Of a DNA stretch of 64,000 bases, positions 17,070 to 25,315 are shown piece by piece. Within the stretch, counting starts at the first letter, position 1. Every line of letters starts with the position of its first letter. The DNA comes from Actinocatenispora sp036503555 (GTDB lineage Bacteria > Actinomycetota > Actinomycetes > Mycobacteriales > Micromonosporaceae). The stretch spans positions 1 to 64,000 of the forward strand of contig DASXWQ010000025.1 of the NCBI GenBank assembly GCA_036503555.1. The letters run 5' to 3'. Below the pieces are notes generated by a model that was given only the letters and a program-made list of their open reading frames with translations, was not told the origin of the DNA and ran no database searches. Both the position numbers and the translations under genes were made by a program.

Positions 17070-17660
17070 TCAGCTCAGGCAGGTACGGAAGACCTCGGTG
17101 AGCCGGTCGACGAACTCCGGGCTGGGCGGGGCGTCGGCGGCGAGGATGCGCCGGACGTACCCGGTGCCGATGAGGACGGCGACGCACAGCGCGGCGCGGG
17201 CGCGGGCGTCCTCGGCCGGCAGCCGCTGTGCGAGCGGCGCGATGAGCAGGTTCTCCAGGCGCTTCTGTAGCAGGTCGCGTACCTCGGGCGACTCGGCGGA
17301 CCGGGTCGCGGCGGACACGCCGTGGCTGCGGCCGCGGTTGCGCTGGCGCATCGCGTACTCGGCGAGGTAGCGGGGCAGGTCGTCCAGCGGTACGTCGGTG
17401 AGCTGCGGCAGTTCCTGCCCGGCGGACAGGACGGCGTCGAAGAGGCCGAGCTTGGAGCCGTAGTACCGGTTGATGAGGGCGAGGTTGACGTCGGCGGCGG
17501 CGGCGATGGCCCGCACCGTGACGGTGCGGTAGCCCTGCTCGGCGAACAGCCGCGCGGCCTCGGCCAGGATCCGCTGTTCGGTGGCTTCGCGGTCGCGGGG
17601 CCGTGGCTGCTCGTCCCGCGTCCCCGGCCGCTGCCGGTCGTCGACTGTGCCCGTGCTCAC
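17070..17660 (-). CDS. TetR-family repressor of the adjacent efflux operon
   Basis: TetR regulator, 196 residues. The HTH lies at about residues 25-70 (EQRILAEAARLFAEQGYRTVTVRAIAAAADVNLALINRYYGSKLGLFDAVL). The ligand-binding part has a Tetracyclin_R-like C-terminal dimer region ending FVDRLTEVFRTCLS. It is divergent from the MarR-MFS operon, and a palindrome at 17689-17706 overlapping that operon's promoter lies 29 bases from its start, so repression of the pump and autoregulation are likely. The start gives MSTGTVDDRQRPGTRD. Confidence 0.88.
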   Translation of the reverse strand: MSTGTVDDRQRPGTRDEQPRPRDREATEQRILAEAARLFAEQGYRTVTVRAIAAAADVNLALINRYYGSKLGLFDAVLSAGQELPQLTDVPLDDLPRYLAEYAMRQRNRGRSHGVSAATRSAESPEVRDLLQKRLENLLIAPLAQRLPAEDARARAALCVAVLIGTGYVRRILAADAPPSPEFVDRLTEVFRTCLS

Positions 17661-17681
17661 GACCTCATGGTACGGGGCGAC

Positions 17682-17710
17682 TTGACGAAGTAAACGAGCG
17701 ATTACTACAT
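17682..17710 (+). promoter_or_regulatory. Efflux-operon promoter overlapped by a TetR-type operator
   Basis: TTGACG (17682-17687), a 17-bp spacer and CTACAT (17705-17710) form the promoter. The spacer holds an 18-bp palindrome at 17689-17706 with the pattern AGTAAnCGnnCGnTTACT, a typical TetR operator that would block RNA polymerase. Confidence 0.7.
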
Positions 17711-17731
17711 TTGCTTGTACTGGCCAACCAA
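17711..17731. promoter_or_regulatory. Second inverted repeat, candidate MarR operator
   Basis: Arms TTGCTTG (17711-17717) and CAACCAA (17725-17731) form a 21-bp inverted repeat with one mismatch, directly downstream of the -10 hexamer and 19 bases before the MarR start. This is the size and place of a MarR autoregulatory site. Confidence 0.5.
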
Positions 17732-17749
17732 TCGACGGGGTGAGGTGCG

Positions 17750-18391
17750 GTGACCGCAGCCCACGAGGACGGGATCGCCGACGCGCTGGCCGACATCCGC
17801 GAGGCCGCCTGGCAGCTCGGTCCGCTGCTGCGCGCCCTGCACAGCCGCGTCATGCCCGAACCCATCGCCGCCCACCGCCTCGTACCACTGCTCGAACGCC
17901 TGCCCGGCGTACGCACCAGCGAACTGGCCCGCGGTCGCGGCGTCACGCTCTCCACCGTCAGCCGGCAGGTCGACCAGCTCGTCCAGGAAGGCTGGGTACG
18001 GGCCGAAACCGACCCCGACGACCAGCGCGCCCACCGGCTGTACGTGACCGACGCCGGCCGCGCCCGGCTCGACCACATCCGGCGCGAACTCTCCGCGTAC
18101 TGCGGGGCGCGGATCGAGCCCGGCGACGTCGCCCGACTCACCGACGCGGCCACCGCGCTGCGCGCCGCCGTCGACGTACTGCGGCGGATCGACGACGCCG
18201 CACCAACGCCGGCACCGTGCGGAACCGGCGACGTGCCCGACCCGGTACCGGCGCCGTCCGGGTCCGCCGACGGCACGGACGCGGTACCGGCGGGCGGGCC
18301 CGGCGACGGCGCCGGCGCGGCGCAGTCGGTACCGGCGGCAGGTGACGACGGTGACGGCGCGCCGTCCCGGGAACCGCAACTGACGGGCTGA
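17750..18391 (+). CDS. MarR-family regulator with long disordered tail
   Basis: The winged-helix MarR core lies at about residues 15-145: LLERLPGVRTSELARGRGVTLSTVSRQVDQLVQEGWVRAETDPDDQRAHRLYVTDAGR. The last 65 residues or so are Pro/Gly/Asp-rich and probably disordered, unusual for MarR proteins. It is the first gene of an operon with an EmrB-type pump (37 bases upstream of it), so it likely senses a pump substrate. Start GTG 17750 follows GGGTGAGG. Two palindromes upstream suggest dual control by this protein and the divergent TetR. Confidence 0.85.
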   Translation: MTAAHEDGIADALADIREAAWQLGPLLRALHSRVMPEPIAAHRLVPLLERLPGVRTSELARGRGVTLSTVSRQVDQLVQEGWVRAETDPDDQRAHRLYVTDAGRARLDHIRRELSAYCGARIEPGDVARLTDAATALRAAVDVLRRIDDAAPTPAPCGTGDVPDPVPAPSGSADGTDAVPAGGPGDGAGAAQSVPAAGDDGDGAPSREPQLTG

Positions 18392-18433
18392 CGCCCGCCC
18401 GACCAGCACGCGTACGGCGAGAAGAAGGTGACC

Positions 18434-20338
18434 ATGACGGCGAGTGACGCGCCCGCGGCGGCGGCCGGCCAACGCCCTCGGTACACGCACCGGCAGATCC
18501 TCGAAGTGCTGGCGGCGCTGCTGATGGCGCTGCTCACGTCGATGATCTCGACGTCGGTGGTGAGTACCGCGCTGCCCACGATCGTGGGAGAGCTCGGCGG
18601 GCAGGACAAGCTGTCCTGGATCGCGAGCGCGACGCTGCTGACGATGACGGCCTCCACCCCGCTCTGGGGCAAGATGTCCGACATCTTCGGGCGGAAGCTG
18701 CTGTTCCAGGTGGCGCTCGTGATCTTCGTGGTGTCCTGCGCCGCCGCCGGCTTCTCGCAGAACATCAGCGAGATGATCGTGGCCCGCGCGTTCCAGGGCA
18801 TCGGGGCCGGCGGGCTGTCCGCCCTGACCCAGGTCATCCTCGGCGACATCGTCGAACCCCGCGAACGCGGCCGGTACTCCGGGTACCTCGGCGCGGCGTT
18901 CGGTGTGTCCACTGTGGCCGGTCCGCTGCTCGGCGGGTTCCTCGTCGACGGACCCGGCTGGCGGTACTGCTTCTTCGTGAGCATCCCGCTCGCGGTCGTC
19001 GCGTTCGTCATGATCCAGAAGATCCTCAAGCTGCCGACGGTCAAGCGGGACACGCGCGTCGACTGGCTCGGCGCCACGTTCCTGACCGCCGGATCGGCGC
19101 TGCTCGTCGGCGTACTCTCCTTCGGCGGCAAGGAGTTCGCGTGGAACTCGGCGTGGACGTACGCGCTGGGTGCCGTGGCGCTGCTGTGCTTCGTCGGCGC
19201 CGTCTTCGCCGAACGGCACGCGCGCGACCCGATCCTGCCGCCCCGGCTGTTCCGGAACCGTACGTTCGTGCTGACCGGCACCGCGTCGCTGCTCGTCGGC
19301 GTCGCCATGTTCGGCGGGATCATCTACCTGCCGCAGTACCTCCAGATCGTGCAGGGCATGTCGCCGACCGCGTCCGGGCTGATGACGCTGCCGATGGTGA
19401 TGTCGATGTTCCTGTTCTCGATCACGATCGGGCGCATCATCACGCGTACCGGGCGGTGGAAGGTCTTCCCCGTGATCGGCATGCTCGTCGTCGCGCTCGG
19501 CATGTTCCTGTTGTCCCGGCTGCACACCGACTCGTCCCACCTGACCATCGGCCTGTACGTCGCGGTGCTCGGCGCCGGACTCGGCATGACCATGCAGACG
19601 CTCATCCTCGCCGCGCAGAACTCCGTCACGCGTACCGACATGGCGGCGACCACCTCCGGCGTCTCGTACTTCCGGTCGCTGGGCGGCGCGATCGGCGTCG
19701 CCGCCTTCGGCGCGATCCTCACCAACCGGCTCGGCGGTGAGATCACCCGGCTCGCCCGCGCCGCCCACCTGCCCGTCGGCAACGGTCTCGACACGTCCAG
19801 CCTCGGCTCACCCGACGCGATCCACCGCCTGAAGCCCGTCGTACAACATGTCGTGCTGCAGGGCTTCACGAACTCGCTGCACACCGTCTTCCTCACCGCC
19901 GTACCCATCGCGGTCGCCGGCTGGCTCGCGGTGCTGTTCCTCAAGGAACTGCCGCTGAGGTCGTCCACGCACACCGTGGAGCCGGCGGGTGCTGCTGGCT
20001 CGGGCACCTCGGGGTTGGCTGGTGGTTCGGGATCGGTTGGTGGTTCGGGATCGGTGGGTGCGGGTGGGTCCGCTGTGGTGCCGACGACGACCGTGGTCAC
20101 CGACGAGTTGGACCGGGACGACGCGTTGGTCTCGGGGCTGATGCTTTCCCTTGTGGCGCAACGGATCGACCGGTTGAACGGGGACGCTTCGCCACTCGTA
20201 CCGGCGCTCGCGTCGCTGGTTCCGGAGGCCGGTGGTACCGAGGCGGAACGCGCGCGGATCGCCGTGGAACGCGTGATCCGACCGTCGGCCCTCGCGTTGA
20301 TGCGGCGCGCGCACGCGTTGGAAGGGGGTACCGGGTGA
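18434..20338 (+). CDS. DHA2 (EmrB/QacA) MFS drug efflux pump with C-terminal extension
   Basis: A 14-helix major facilitator of 634 residues. Motif A is ASTPLWGKMSDIFGRKLLFQ and motif C-like GVSTVAGPLLGGFLVD follows. The transport core ends near residue 510. After a Gly/Ser linker (SGTSGLAGGSGSVGGSGS), a soluble segment of about 85 residues (residues about 548-634) is predicted helical, an addition not seen in standard DHA2 pumps. ATG 18434 follows GAAGAAGG by 5 bases; a GTG two codons earlier is possible. Second gene of the MarR operon, followed by GTGA overlap with a small membrane protein gene. Confidence 0.9.
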   Translation: MTASDAPAAAAGQRPRYTHRQILEVLAALLMALLTSMISTSVVSTALPTIVGELGGQDKLSWIASATLLTMTASTPLWGKMSDIFGRKLLFQVALVIFVVSCAAAGFSQNISEMIVARAFQGIGAGGLSALTQVILGDIVEPRERGRYSGYLGAAFGVSTVAGPLLGGFLVDGPGWRYCFFVSIPLAVVAFVMIQKILKLPTVKRDTRVDWLGATFLTAGSALLVGVLSFGGKEFAWNSAWTYALGAVALLCFVGAVFAERHARDPILPPRLFRNRTFVLTGTASLLVGVAMFGGIIYLPQYLQIVQGMSPTASGLMTLPMVMSMFLFSITIGRIITRTGRWKVFPVIGMLVVALGMFLLSRLHTDSSHLTIGLYVAVLGAGLGMTMQTLILAAQNSVTRTDMAATTSGVSYFRSLGGAIGVAAFGAILTNRLGGEITRLARAAHLPVGNGLDTSSLGSPDAIHRLKPVVQHVVLQGFTNSLHTVFLTAVPIAVAGWLAVLFLKELPLRSSTHTVEPAGAAGSGTSGLAGGSGSVGGSGSVGAGGSAVVPTTTVVTDELDRDDALVSGLMLSLVAQRIDRLNGDASPLVPALASLVPEAGGTEAERARIAVERVIRPSALALMRRAHALEGGTG

Positions 20339-21168
20339 TCCGGCGCATGATGGGCGCGGTCGCGGCGGTGGTCGCGCTGCTGGGCGGGCTGTGGCTGGCG
20401 CTGGCACCGTTCGCGCTGGGGTTCCAGCTGGCGGGCGACTGGTCGCGCGCGACGATCGTGACCGTGGCGAGCGGGGGTGGCGTCGCGGTGGTGGGGATCG
20501 TCGCGTTCGTCGCGTCGGTGGCGGGGTTGGTGGGAGACGTACGGCGGCGGGCGTCGGGTGCGGGTGTGCCGGGGGTTGAGGTCGCGCGGTGGGGCGTCGC
20601 GGCAGCTCCGGGGGCCGGGGCGGCGGGTGCTGTTGCGGGAAACGTTGCGGTGCAGGGTTTTCCACAGGGTCGGGGTTATCCACAGGCGGTGGCGCGCGGC
20701 GGCGACGAGGCGGGTGTGGGCGATAGGATGGACCCGGGGTCGCCCCCCTTGGGAGGGTGGGGGTATGTCCGCGGGGATGTCGCCGACCCCACCGCGCGCC
20801 CCGGTGCCGCGGGCGACGTCGGCCGTTCCACTTCGGAGCTGGCGGACCGCGCTCCCACCCCAGACGACCCACCGACCAGCGCAGACGTACGGACGATCGA
20901 CCTGCCCGACCTGCTGCGGGTCGTACTCCCGGCGCTCACCCGTGACCTCGACGCGCGCCGCCGGGTCGGCGAGTCGGACGGCGAGTTCCCCCGCCGCCCC
21001 ACGGTCGGTGTGAACGGCCGGGTCGGCCCGGCCTGGTCCGGGTTCCTCCACCCGGTGTCCCCGTCGGCCGGCGCGGACACCGTGCCCGGTCACCTGCTGG
21101 CGGAGGCCGCCACGATGGCCGACGCGGTACGCGGTCGCCGCTCCGCGAACGGAGGCGACCCGACGTGA
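20335..21168 (+). CDS. Two-helix membrane protein with long cytoplasmic tail, function unknown
   Basis: A 277-residue protein translated from GTG 20335, overlapping the pump's stop codon by GTGA, so probably translationally coupled. Two membrane helices lie at about residues 7-28 and 42-65. The segment LLGGLWLALAPFALGFQLAGDWSRATIV is closely similar to the neighbouring 85-residue protein (AGGWLVAAPFVLHYQPAGAAWSRAT), so the two are paralogues; both recall SPW-repeat-like membrane proteins. A Gly/Pro-rich linker follows, then a conserved-looking IDLPDLLRVVLPALTRDLDARRRV helix. No function is known; association with the efflux pump is inferred from the operon. Confidence 0.65.
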   Translation: MIRRMMGAVAAVVALLGGLWLALAPFALGFQLAGDWSRATIVTVASGGGVAVVGIVAFVASVAGLVGDVRRRASGAGVPGVEVARWGVAAAPGAGAAGAVAGNVAVQGFPQGRGYPQAVARGGDEAGVGDRMDPGSPPLGGWGYVRGDVADPTARPGAAGDVGRSTSELADRAPTPDDPPTSADVRTIDLPDLLRVVLPALTRDLDARRRVGESDGEFPRRPTVGVNGRVGPAWSGFLHPVSPSAGADTVPGHLLAEAATMADAVRGRRSANGGDPT

Positions 21169-21422
21169 AGGTACGCGACGGCATCGCGGTCACCGCCCTT
21201 GTCCTGCTGGCGGTCGCGGGCGGTTGGCTGGTCGCGGCGCCGTTCGTGCTGCACTACCAGCCGGCGGGGGCGGCGTGGTCCCGCGCCACGCGTACGGATC
21301 TCTGGTCGGGTGTCGGCTTGCTCGGTTTGTCGCTCGTGACCCTGATCGGGTACGCCGCGGCCGGCCTCCGCGAACTCGCGGTCCGCTACGCCCGCCCCGG
21401 CCGCCACGAACGCCCCCACTGA
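21165..21422 (+). CDS. Small two-helix membrane protein paralogous to its neighbour
   Basis: An 85-residue protein starting at an ATG that overlaps the preceding stop (ATG-A overlap reading GTGAAGG context; coordinates share 4 bases). Helices at about 10-32 and 45-68 flank the loop HYQPAGAAWSRATRTDLWSG. It is the last gene of the TetR/MarR-controlled pump operon. Duplication of the same two-helix unit in consecutive genes suggests that they form a heteromer or assist the pump. Confidence 0.65.
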   Translation: MKVRDGIAVTALVLLAVAGGWLVAAPFVLHYQPAGAAWSRATRTDLWSGVGLLGLSLVTLIGYAAAGLRELAVRYARPGRHERPH

Positions 21423-21479
21423 CTCCGAGTCCGCACCCCCACAGACACGGCGCGAACCGCCGAACGCGATCCGGGCGCA

Positions 21480-21615
21480 CCCCACCAAACGCGCACCGCA
21501 CCCCCGCGGCCATCAGGGAACCGAGCCCGCCCCACCAAACGCGCACCGCACCCGTGCGGCCACCAGCGCACCGCACCCGTGCGGCCACCAGCGCACCGCG
21601 CCCACCCGGCACCAT
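21480..21615. repeat. Short tandem repeats of about 25 bp
   Basis: The 219-base gap between two operons carries a repeated block beginning GCGCACCGCACCC at 21491, 21541, 21566 and 21591. The copies from 21541 are strictly tandem with a 25-bp period. Each unit contains CCGCACCCGTGCGG, able to form a small hairpin. A CCCACCAAAC prefix precedes the copies at 21491 and 21541. No gene is seen here. Confidence 0.75.
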
Positions 21616-21641
21616 CGCACCGGACCCACCGGCCACGAGCC

Positions 21642-22799
21642 TCAGGCGGCGAGCCGGCGGGTGGCGAGTTCGGCGAGGAGGTCGGCGCCGGGGTCGAGGA
21701 CCCGGTCGTCGAAGACGACGTCGCCGGAGTGGTTGCTGGGCGAGGATTCCGGCGGTACGCCGGGCGGCGCGGCGCCGAGGATGACGAGGGCGCCGGGCAC
21801 GTCGCGCAGCACGTACGCGAGGTCTTCGGAGCCGCCGAGCGGGTGCGGCAGGGTCGCGGCGCGGTCGGCGCCGAACAGGTCGGCGGCGGTGGCGGTGGCG
21901 AGCGCGGCGGCGCCGGGGTCGTTGTGGGTCGGCGGATGCACGGGTACGGGTGTGAGGTCGACGGTGACGCCGTGTGCGGCGGCGATACCGCGGCACAGGT
22001 CGTCGAGCCGGGCGAGGACGGCGGCGCGGGCGGTGTCGGTGAAGCTGCGTACGGAGAGTTCGAGTTCGGCGGTGTCGGGGATGATGTTGCGCCGGGTGCC
22101 GGCGTGGATCGATCCGACGGTGACGACGACCGGGTCGAAGGCGTCGGTTCCACGGGCGACGAGCGTCTGGATGGCGGTGACGATGGCGCAGGCGGGCGGG
22201 ATGGGGTCGGCGGCGCGGTGCGGCATGGACGCGTGGCCGCCGCGTCCGCGTACGACGACGCGGAGTCCGTCGGACGCCGCCATCATCGGCCCGCCGCGCG
22301 TGGCGAACACGCCGTGCGGGACGACGTCGCCGAACACGTGCAGCGCGTACGCGGCGACGGGTGGCGGGCCGGCGGCGGTGAGCAGTCCTTCGGCGAGCAT
22401 CCGGCGGGCGCCGCCGTGGCCTTCCTCGCCGGGCTGGAAGCAGAACACGACGTCGCCGCGGAGCGTGTCGCGCCGCGCCGCCAGCCGGTACGCCGCGCCG
22501 ACGAGCATCGCGGTGTGCAGGTCGTGCCCGCACGCGTGCATCGCACCGTCCACTGTGGACTTGTACGGGACGGTGGCGGTCTCGGTGACGGGCAGCGCGT
22601 CCATGTCCCCGCGCAGCAGCACGGCGGGCCCGCCGGGCAAGCCGCGCAGGACGGCGGTGACGGAGGACAGGTCGCGGCCGACGGTGACCTCCACCGGCAG
22701 CCCGGCTAGCGCGTCGAGCACGGCGCGCTGGGTACGGGGCAGGTGCAGCCCGATCTCGGGATGCCGGTGGAGGTCGTGCCGGAGGTGCGTCAGGTTCAT
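21642..22799 (-). CDS. M20-family amidohydrolase (aminoacylase/hippurate hydrolase type)
   Basis: Metal-dependent M20D hydrolase, 385 residues, cleaving N-acyl amino acids or similar amides. Metal-site motifs are HACGHDLHT at residues 88-96 and FQPGEEGHGGA at about 123-133; a late His-containing strand precedes PPESSPSNHSGDVVFDD. The dimerisation lid domain spans about 175-290 (GRGGHASMPHRAADPI). ATG 22799 overlaps the upstream MHS transporter's TGA by ATGA, so the two are coupled: the pump imports a substrate that this enzyme hydrolyses, by inference. The longer frame upstream has no ribosome site. One TCCACWGTGGA palindrome lies at codons for STVD. Confidence 0.88.
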   Translation of the reverse strand: MNLTHLRHDLHRHPEIGLHLPRTQRAVLDALAGLPVEVTVGRDLSSVTAVLRGLPGGPAVLLRGDMDALPVTETATVPYKSTVDGAMHACGHDLHTAMLVGAAYRLAARRDTLRGDVVFCFQPGEEGHGGARRMLAEGLLTAAGPPPVAAYALHVFGDVVPHGVFATRGGPMMAASDGLRVVVRGRGGHASMPHRAADPIPPACAIVTAIQTLVARGTDAFDPVVVTVGSIHAGTRRNIIPDTAELELSVRSFTDTARAAVLARLDDLCRGIAAAHGVTVDLTPVPVHPPTHNDPGAAALATATAADLFGADRAATLPHPLGGSEDLAYVLRDVPGALVILGAAPPGVPPESSPSNHSGDVVFDDRVLDPGADLLAELATRRLAA

Positions 22800-24076
22800 G
22801 CGTCGAGCGGCTTCTTCGCGGTCTCCTTGAGGAACAGGTAGACCACGAACGACACGGCGCACAGCAGCGCGATGTAGAACGGGAACAGCCCGGCGTGCCC
22901 GAGCGACTTGAACAGCGTCCCGATGTAGGGCGCGGTCCCACCGAACAGCGCGACCGCCAGCGAGTACGGGAAGCCGATGCCGCCGGCGCGTACCCGGCCG
23001 GGGAAGACCTCGGCGTTGATGGCCGCCGCGATCGACGTGTACCCGGTGAGCAGCACCATGCCGACGAGCGTGATGCCCAGCATGACGCCGAACGAGTTCG
23101 TCAGGAGTTGCAGCAGCGGCACGATGAGGACGGCGAACCCGCCGGCGAACACGAGCAGCATCGGCTTGCGGCCGATCCGGTCGGACAGCATCCCACCGAG
23201 CGGTTGGAGCACCGCGAAGACGGCGAGCGCGATGGTCGACACGATGAGCGCCTCACCCTTGTCGAAGCCGACGTTCTGCTGCGCGTACGTGGGCAGGTAG
23301 GACGTCCACGAGTAGTACGCGATGGTGCCGCCGACGGTGATGCCGACGATCAGCAGCGACTGCTTCGGGTAGCGGACGAGCGCCTCGTAGAAGCGGGGCC
23401 GGTTGGTGGCCTCGACCTTCTTGGTCTCCCGTACGCCGCGGCGGAGCCACAGCCCGAACAGCGCGATCACCGCGCCGAACAGGAACGGCACGCGCCATCC
23501 CCAGCCGGTCATCGCGTGGTCGGACAGGACGCCGACGAGCAGCGCGGCCAGACCGGACGCGATGAGCTGCCCGATCGTCGTCGAGACGTACTGGAAGCTG
23601 CCGAACAGGCCGCGGCGGCCGGGCGGGGCCGATTCGACCAGGAACGTCGTGGACGCGGCGAACTCGCCGCCGATGGACAGGCCGGAGATCAGCCGGGCGA
23701 GTACCAGGATGATCGGGGCCAGCACGCCCACCGTCGCGTAGGTGGGGACGATGCCGACGAGCAGCGACCCGAGGCCCATGAGCAGGATCGTCACGGTCAG
23801 CGCGGTACGCCGGCCGAACCGGTCGGCGATGCTGCCGAGCAGCAGACCGCCGATCGGCCGCATGAAGAAGCCGACCGCGAACACCGCGAACGTGCTGAGC
23901 GCCGACGCGATGGGACTGTGGCTGGGGAAGATCAGCGGCCCGAACGTGGTCGCCAGGAACGTGTAGGTGTACCAGTCGTACCACTCGATCGCGTTGCCGA
24001 CCGACGCGGCACTGATCTGGCGCAGCCGCGCGCCGGTGCCGAGGTGGCCGACGTCGGTGAGCGCTTCCGTGGACAT
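22796..24076 (-). CDS. MHS-family MFS transporter (metabolite:H+ symporter)
   Basis: 426 residues, 12 helices. SVGNAIEWYDWYTYTFLATTFGPLIFP at residues about 22-48 is the metabolite:proton symporter family signature, followed by MRPIGGLLLGSIADRFGRR (motif A). Relatives import organic acids, shikimate, proline/betaine or alpha-ketoglutarate. ATG 24076 has GGAGG 7 bases upstream. The operon partner is an M20 amidohydrolase, suggesting an acylated amino acid or aromatic acid as substrate. A 15-bp palindrome between this gene and the divergent Lrp regulator marks the likely control site. Confidence 0.9.
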   Translation of the reverse strand: MSTEALTDVGHLGTGARLRQISAASVGNAIEWYDWYTYTFLATTFGPLIFPSHSPIASALSTFAVFAVGFFMRPIGGLLLGSIADRFGRRTALTVTILLMGLGSLLVGIVPTYATVGVLAPIILVLARLISGLSIGGEFAASTTFLVESAPPGRRGLFGSFQYVSTTIGQLIASGLAALLVGVLSDHAMTGWGWRVPFLFGAVIALFGLWLRRGVRETKKVEATNRPRFYEALVRYPKQSLLIVGITVGGTIAYYSWTSYLPTYAQQNVGFDKGEALIVSTIALAVFAVLQPLGGMLSDRIGRKPMLLVFAGGFAVLIVPLLQLLTNSFGVMLGITLVGMVLLTGYTSIAAAINAEVFPGRVRAGGIGFPYSLAVALFGGTAPYIGTLFKSLGHAGLFPFYIALLCAVSFVVYLFLKETAKKPLDA

Positions 24077-24102
24077 AGGGATCCTCCGAAGCTGTGGGGG
24101 CT

Positions 24103-24117
24103 GCGCAATGATTACGC
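24103..24117. promoter_or_regulatory. 15-bp palindrome, candidate Lrp/AsnC operator
   Basis: GCGCAATGATTACGC is a near-perfect palindrome (GCGyAATsATTrCGC) with an AT core like Lrp/AsnC sites. It sits between the divergent MHS transporter and Lrp genes, 27 and 57 bases from the respective starts. Confidence 0.65.
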
Positions 24118-24173
24118 GGCGATCCCCACACCGCGGGCCGGAACGCAGGATCGGGACTAGCGTGGAACCCGTC

Positions 24174-25199
24174 ATGCAGGATCCCGTCATGCTCGGCGAG
24201 GGTGAGCTGTCCCTCGTGAACGCGCTGCAGATCGCGCCCCGCGCGTCCTGGTCGCTGCTCGGCGGGGTGCTCGGCACCGACCCGGTGACCGTCGCCCGGC
24301 GCTGGCAGCGGCTGACCGACACCGGCCGTGCCTGGGCCACCGCGTACGGTTCGCCGCTGCTGATGCGGCAGACCTGCCTGGCCCTGGTCGCAATCACCTG
24401 CCGGGCGGGCAGCCTGGTCGGGATCGCCGACGCGCTGCTCGCCGATCCGCACGCGGTCACCGTCGAGCACACGACCGGCGGCTGCGACCTGCTCGTCACG
24501 GTCTGGACGACCGGCCTGCCCGACCTGTCCCGCTACCTGGTGTCCCGGCTCGGCACGCTGCCCGGCATCGCGGTCACCCGCACCACCGTGATCACCAACC
24601 TGTACGCCGAGGGGTCGAGCTGGCGCCTCGGCGTACTCGACGCGGCGCAGCAGGACCGGCTGCGGCGTACGGTGCCGGCGCTGTCCGGCGTGGAGCCGAC
24701 GCTGCGCCCGGAGGACCGCCCGCTGGTGGTACGGCTCGGCAGGGACGCGCGCACCCCGTACGCGGAGCTGGCGGCGGACTCTCGGATCAGTCCGGCCACC
24801 GCTCGTCGCCGGGTGTCGCGGCTGCTGTCCGGCGGGCTGCTCGCGCTGCGGTGCGAGCTGGCGCGGGCGGAGTCGTACTGGACGGTGTCGGCGACGTTGT
24901 GGATCAACGTGCCGCCGGGCGAGCTGGCCGGTACCGCCGCGGCCCTCGCGGCCCGCCCGGAGACGCGGCTGGTCGCCGCGGTCGCCGGGAGTACGAACCT
25001 GGTCATCACGGTGTGGCTGCGCGGGCTGGCGGACCTGCAACGGCTGGAGGCGTCGCTGTCCGCACGCTGGCCGTACCTGTCGGTCGTGGACCGGGCGGTC
25101 GTGCTGCGGCACTACAAGCTGATGGGTCGGGTGCTCGACGAGTCCGGTCGGGCGGTACGCGCGGTCGACATGGACATCTGGCGCGACCCGGCGCCGTGA
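24174..25199 (+). CDS. Lrp/AsnC-family regulator, tandem two-domain form
   Basis: 341 residues, about twice the usual Lrp length. An N-terminal HTH (LSLVNALQIAPRASWSLLGGVLGTDPVTVARRWQRLTDTGRAW) and a first RAM-type domain are followed by a second HTH (RDARTPYAELAADSRISPATARRRVSRLLSGGLL, about residues 190-225) and a second ligand domain (STNLVITVWLRGLADLQRLE). Such duplicated Lrp proteins are common in actinomycetes and act as local regulators, so the divergent transporter-amidohydrolase operon is the likely target. ATG 24174 was chosen; a nearby GTG (24162) and ATG (24189) cannot be excluded. Confidence 0.85.
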   Translation: MQDPVMLGEGELSLVNALQIAPRASWSLLGGVLGTDPVTVARRWQRLTDTGRAWATAYGSPLLMRQTCLALVAITCRAGSLVGIADALLADPHAVTVEHTTGGCDLLVTVWTTGLPDLSRYLVSRLGTLPGIAVTRTTVITNLYAEGSSWRLGVLDAAQQDRLRRTVPALSGVEPTLRPEDRPLVVRLGRDARTPYAELAADSRISPATARRRVSRLLSGGLLALRCELARAESYWTVSATLWINVPPGELAGTAAALAARPETRLVAAVAGSTNLVITVWLRGLADLQRLEASLSARWPYLSVVDRAVVLRHYKLMGRVLDESGRAVRAVDMDIWRDPAP

Positions 25200-25258
25200 G
25201 GTGCGGTGGCGCGGTTCACGATCGGCCGGTACGGGCCGGACAGCGCATCGTGGCTCTG

Positions 25259-25276
25259 GTTAGGCTTGCCTTACAA
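25259..25276. promoter_or_regulatory. Iron box (IdeR/DmdR-type) before the siderophore importer
   Basis: GTTAGGCTTGCCTTACAA matches the TTAGG-N-CCTAA pattern of actinomycete iron-repressor sites, with one base off in the right arm. It lies 40 bases upstream of the ABC ATPase start and implies repression when iron is plentiful. Confidence 0.75.
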
Positions 25277-25315
25277 TCACCGTGATCAATCGTCGTGTCG
25301 GCCGGGGAGGCGCAC

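Noticed and set aside
20658..20684. Two DnaA-box-like 9-mers (TTTTCCACA and TTATCCACA), 18 bp apart
   Set aside because: They lie inside the coding region of a small membrane protein gene, with no dnaA or dnaN nearby and no cluster of further boxes; a replication origin is not supported.
21480..21615. Possible CRISPR array
   Set aside because: The repeats are directly tandem without unique spacers, and no cas genes are present; same for 57670-57794.
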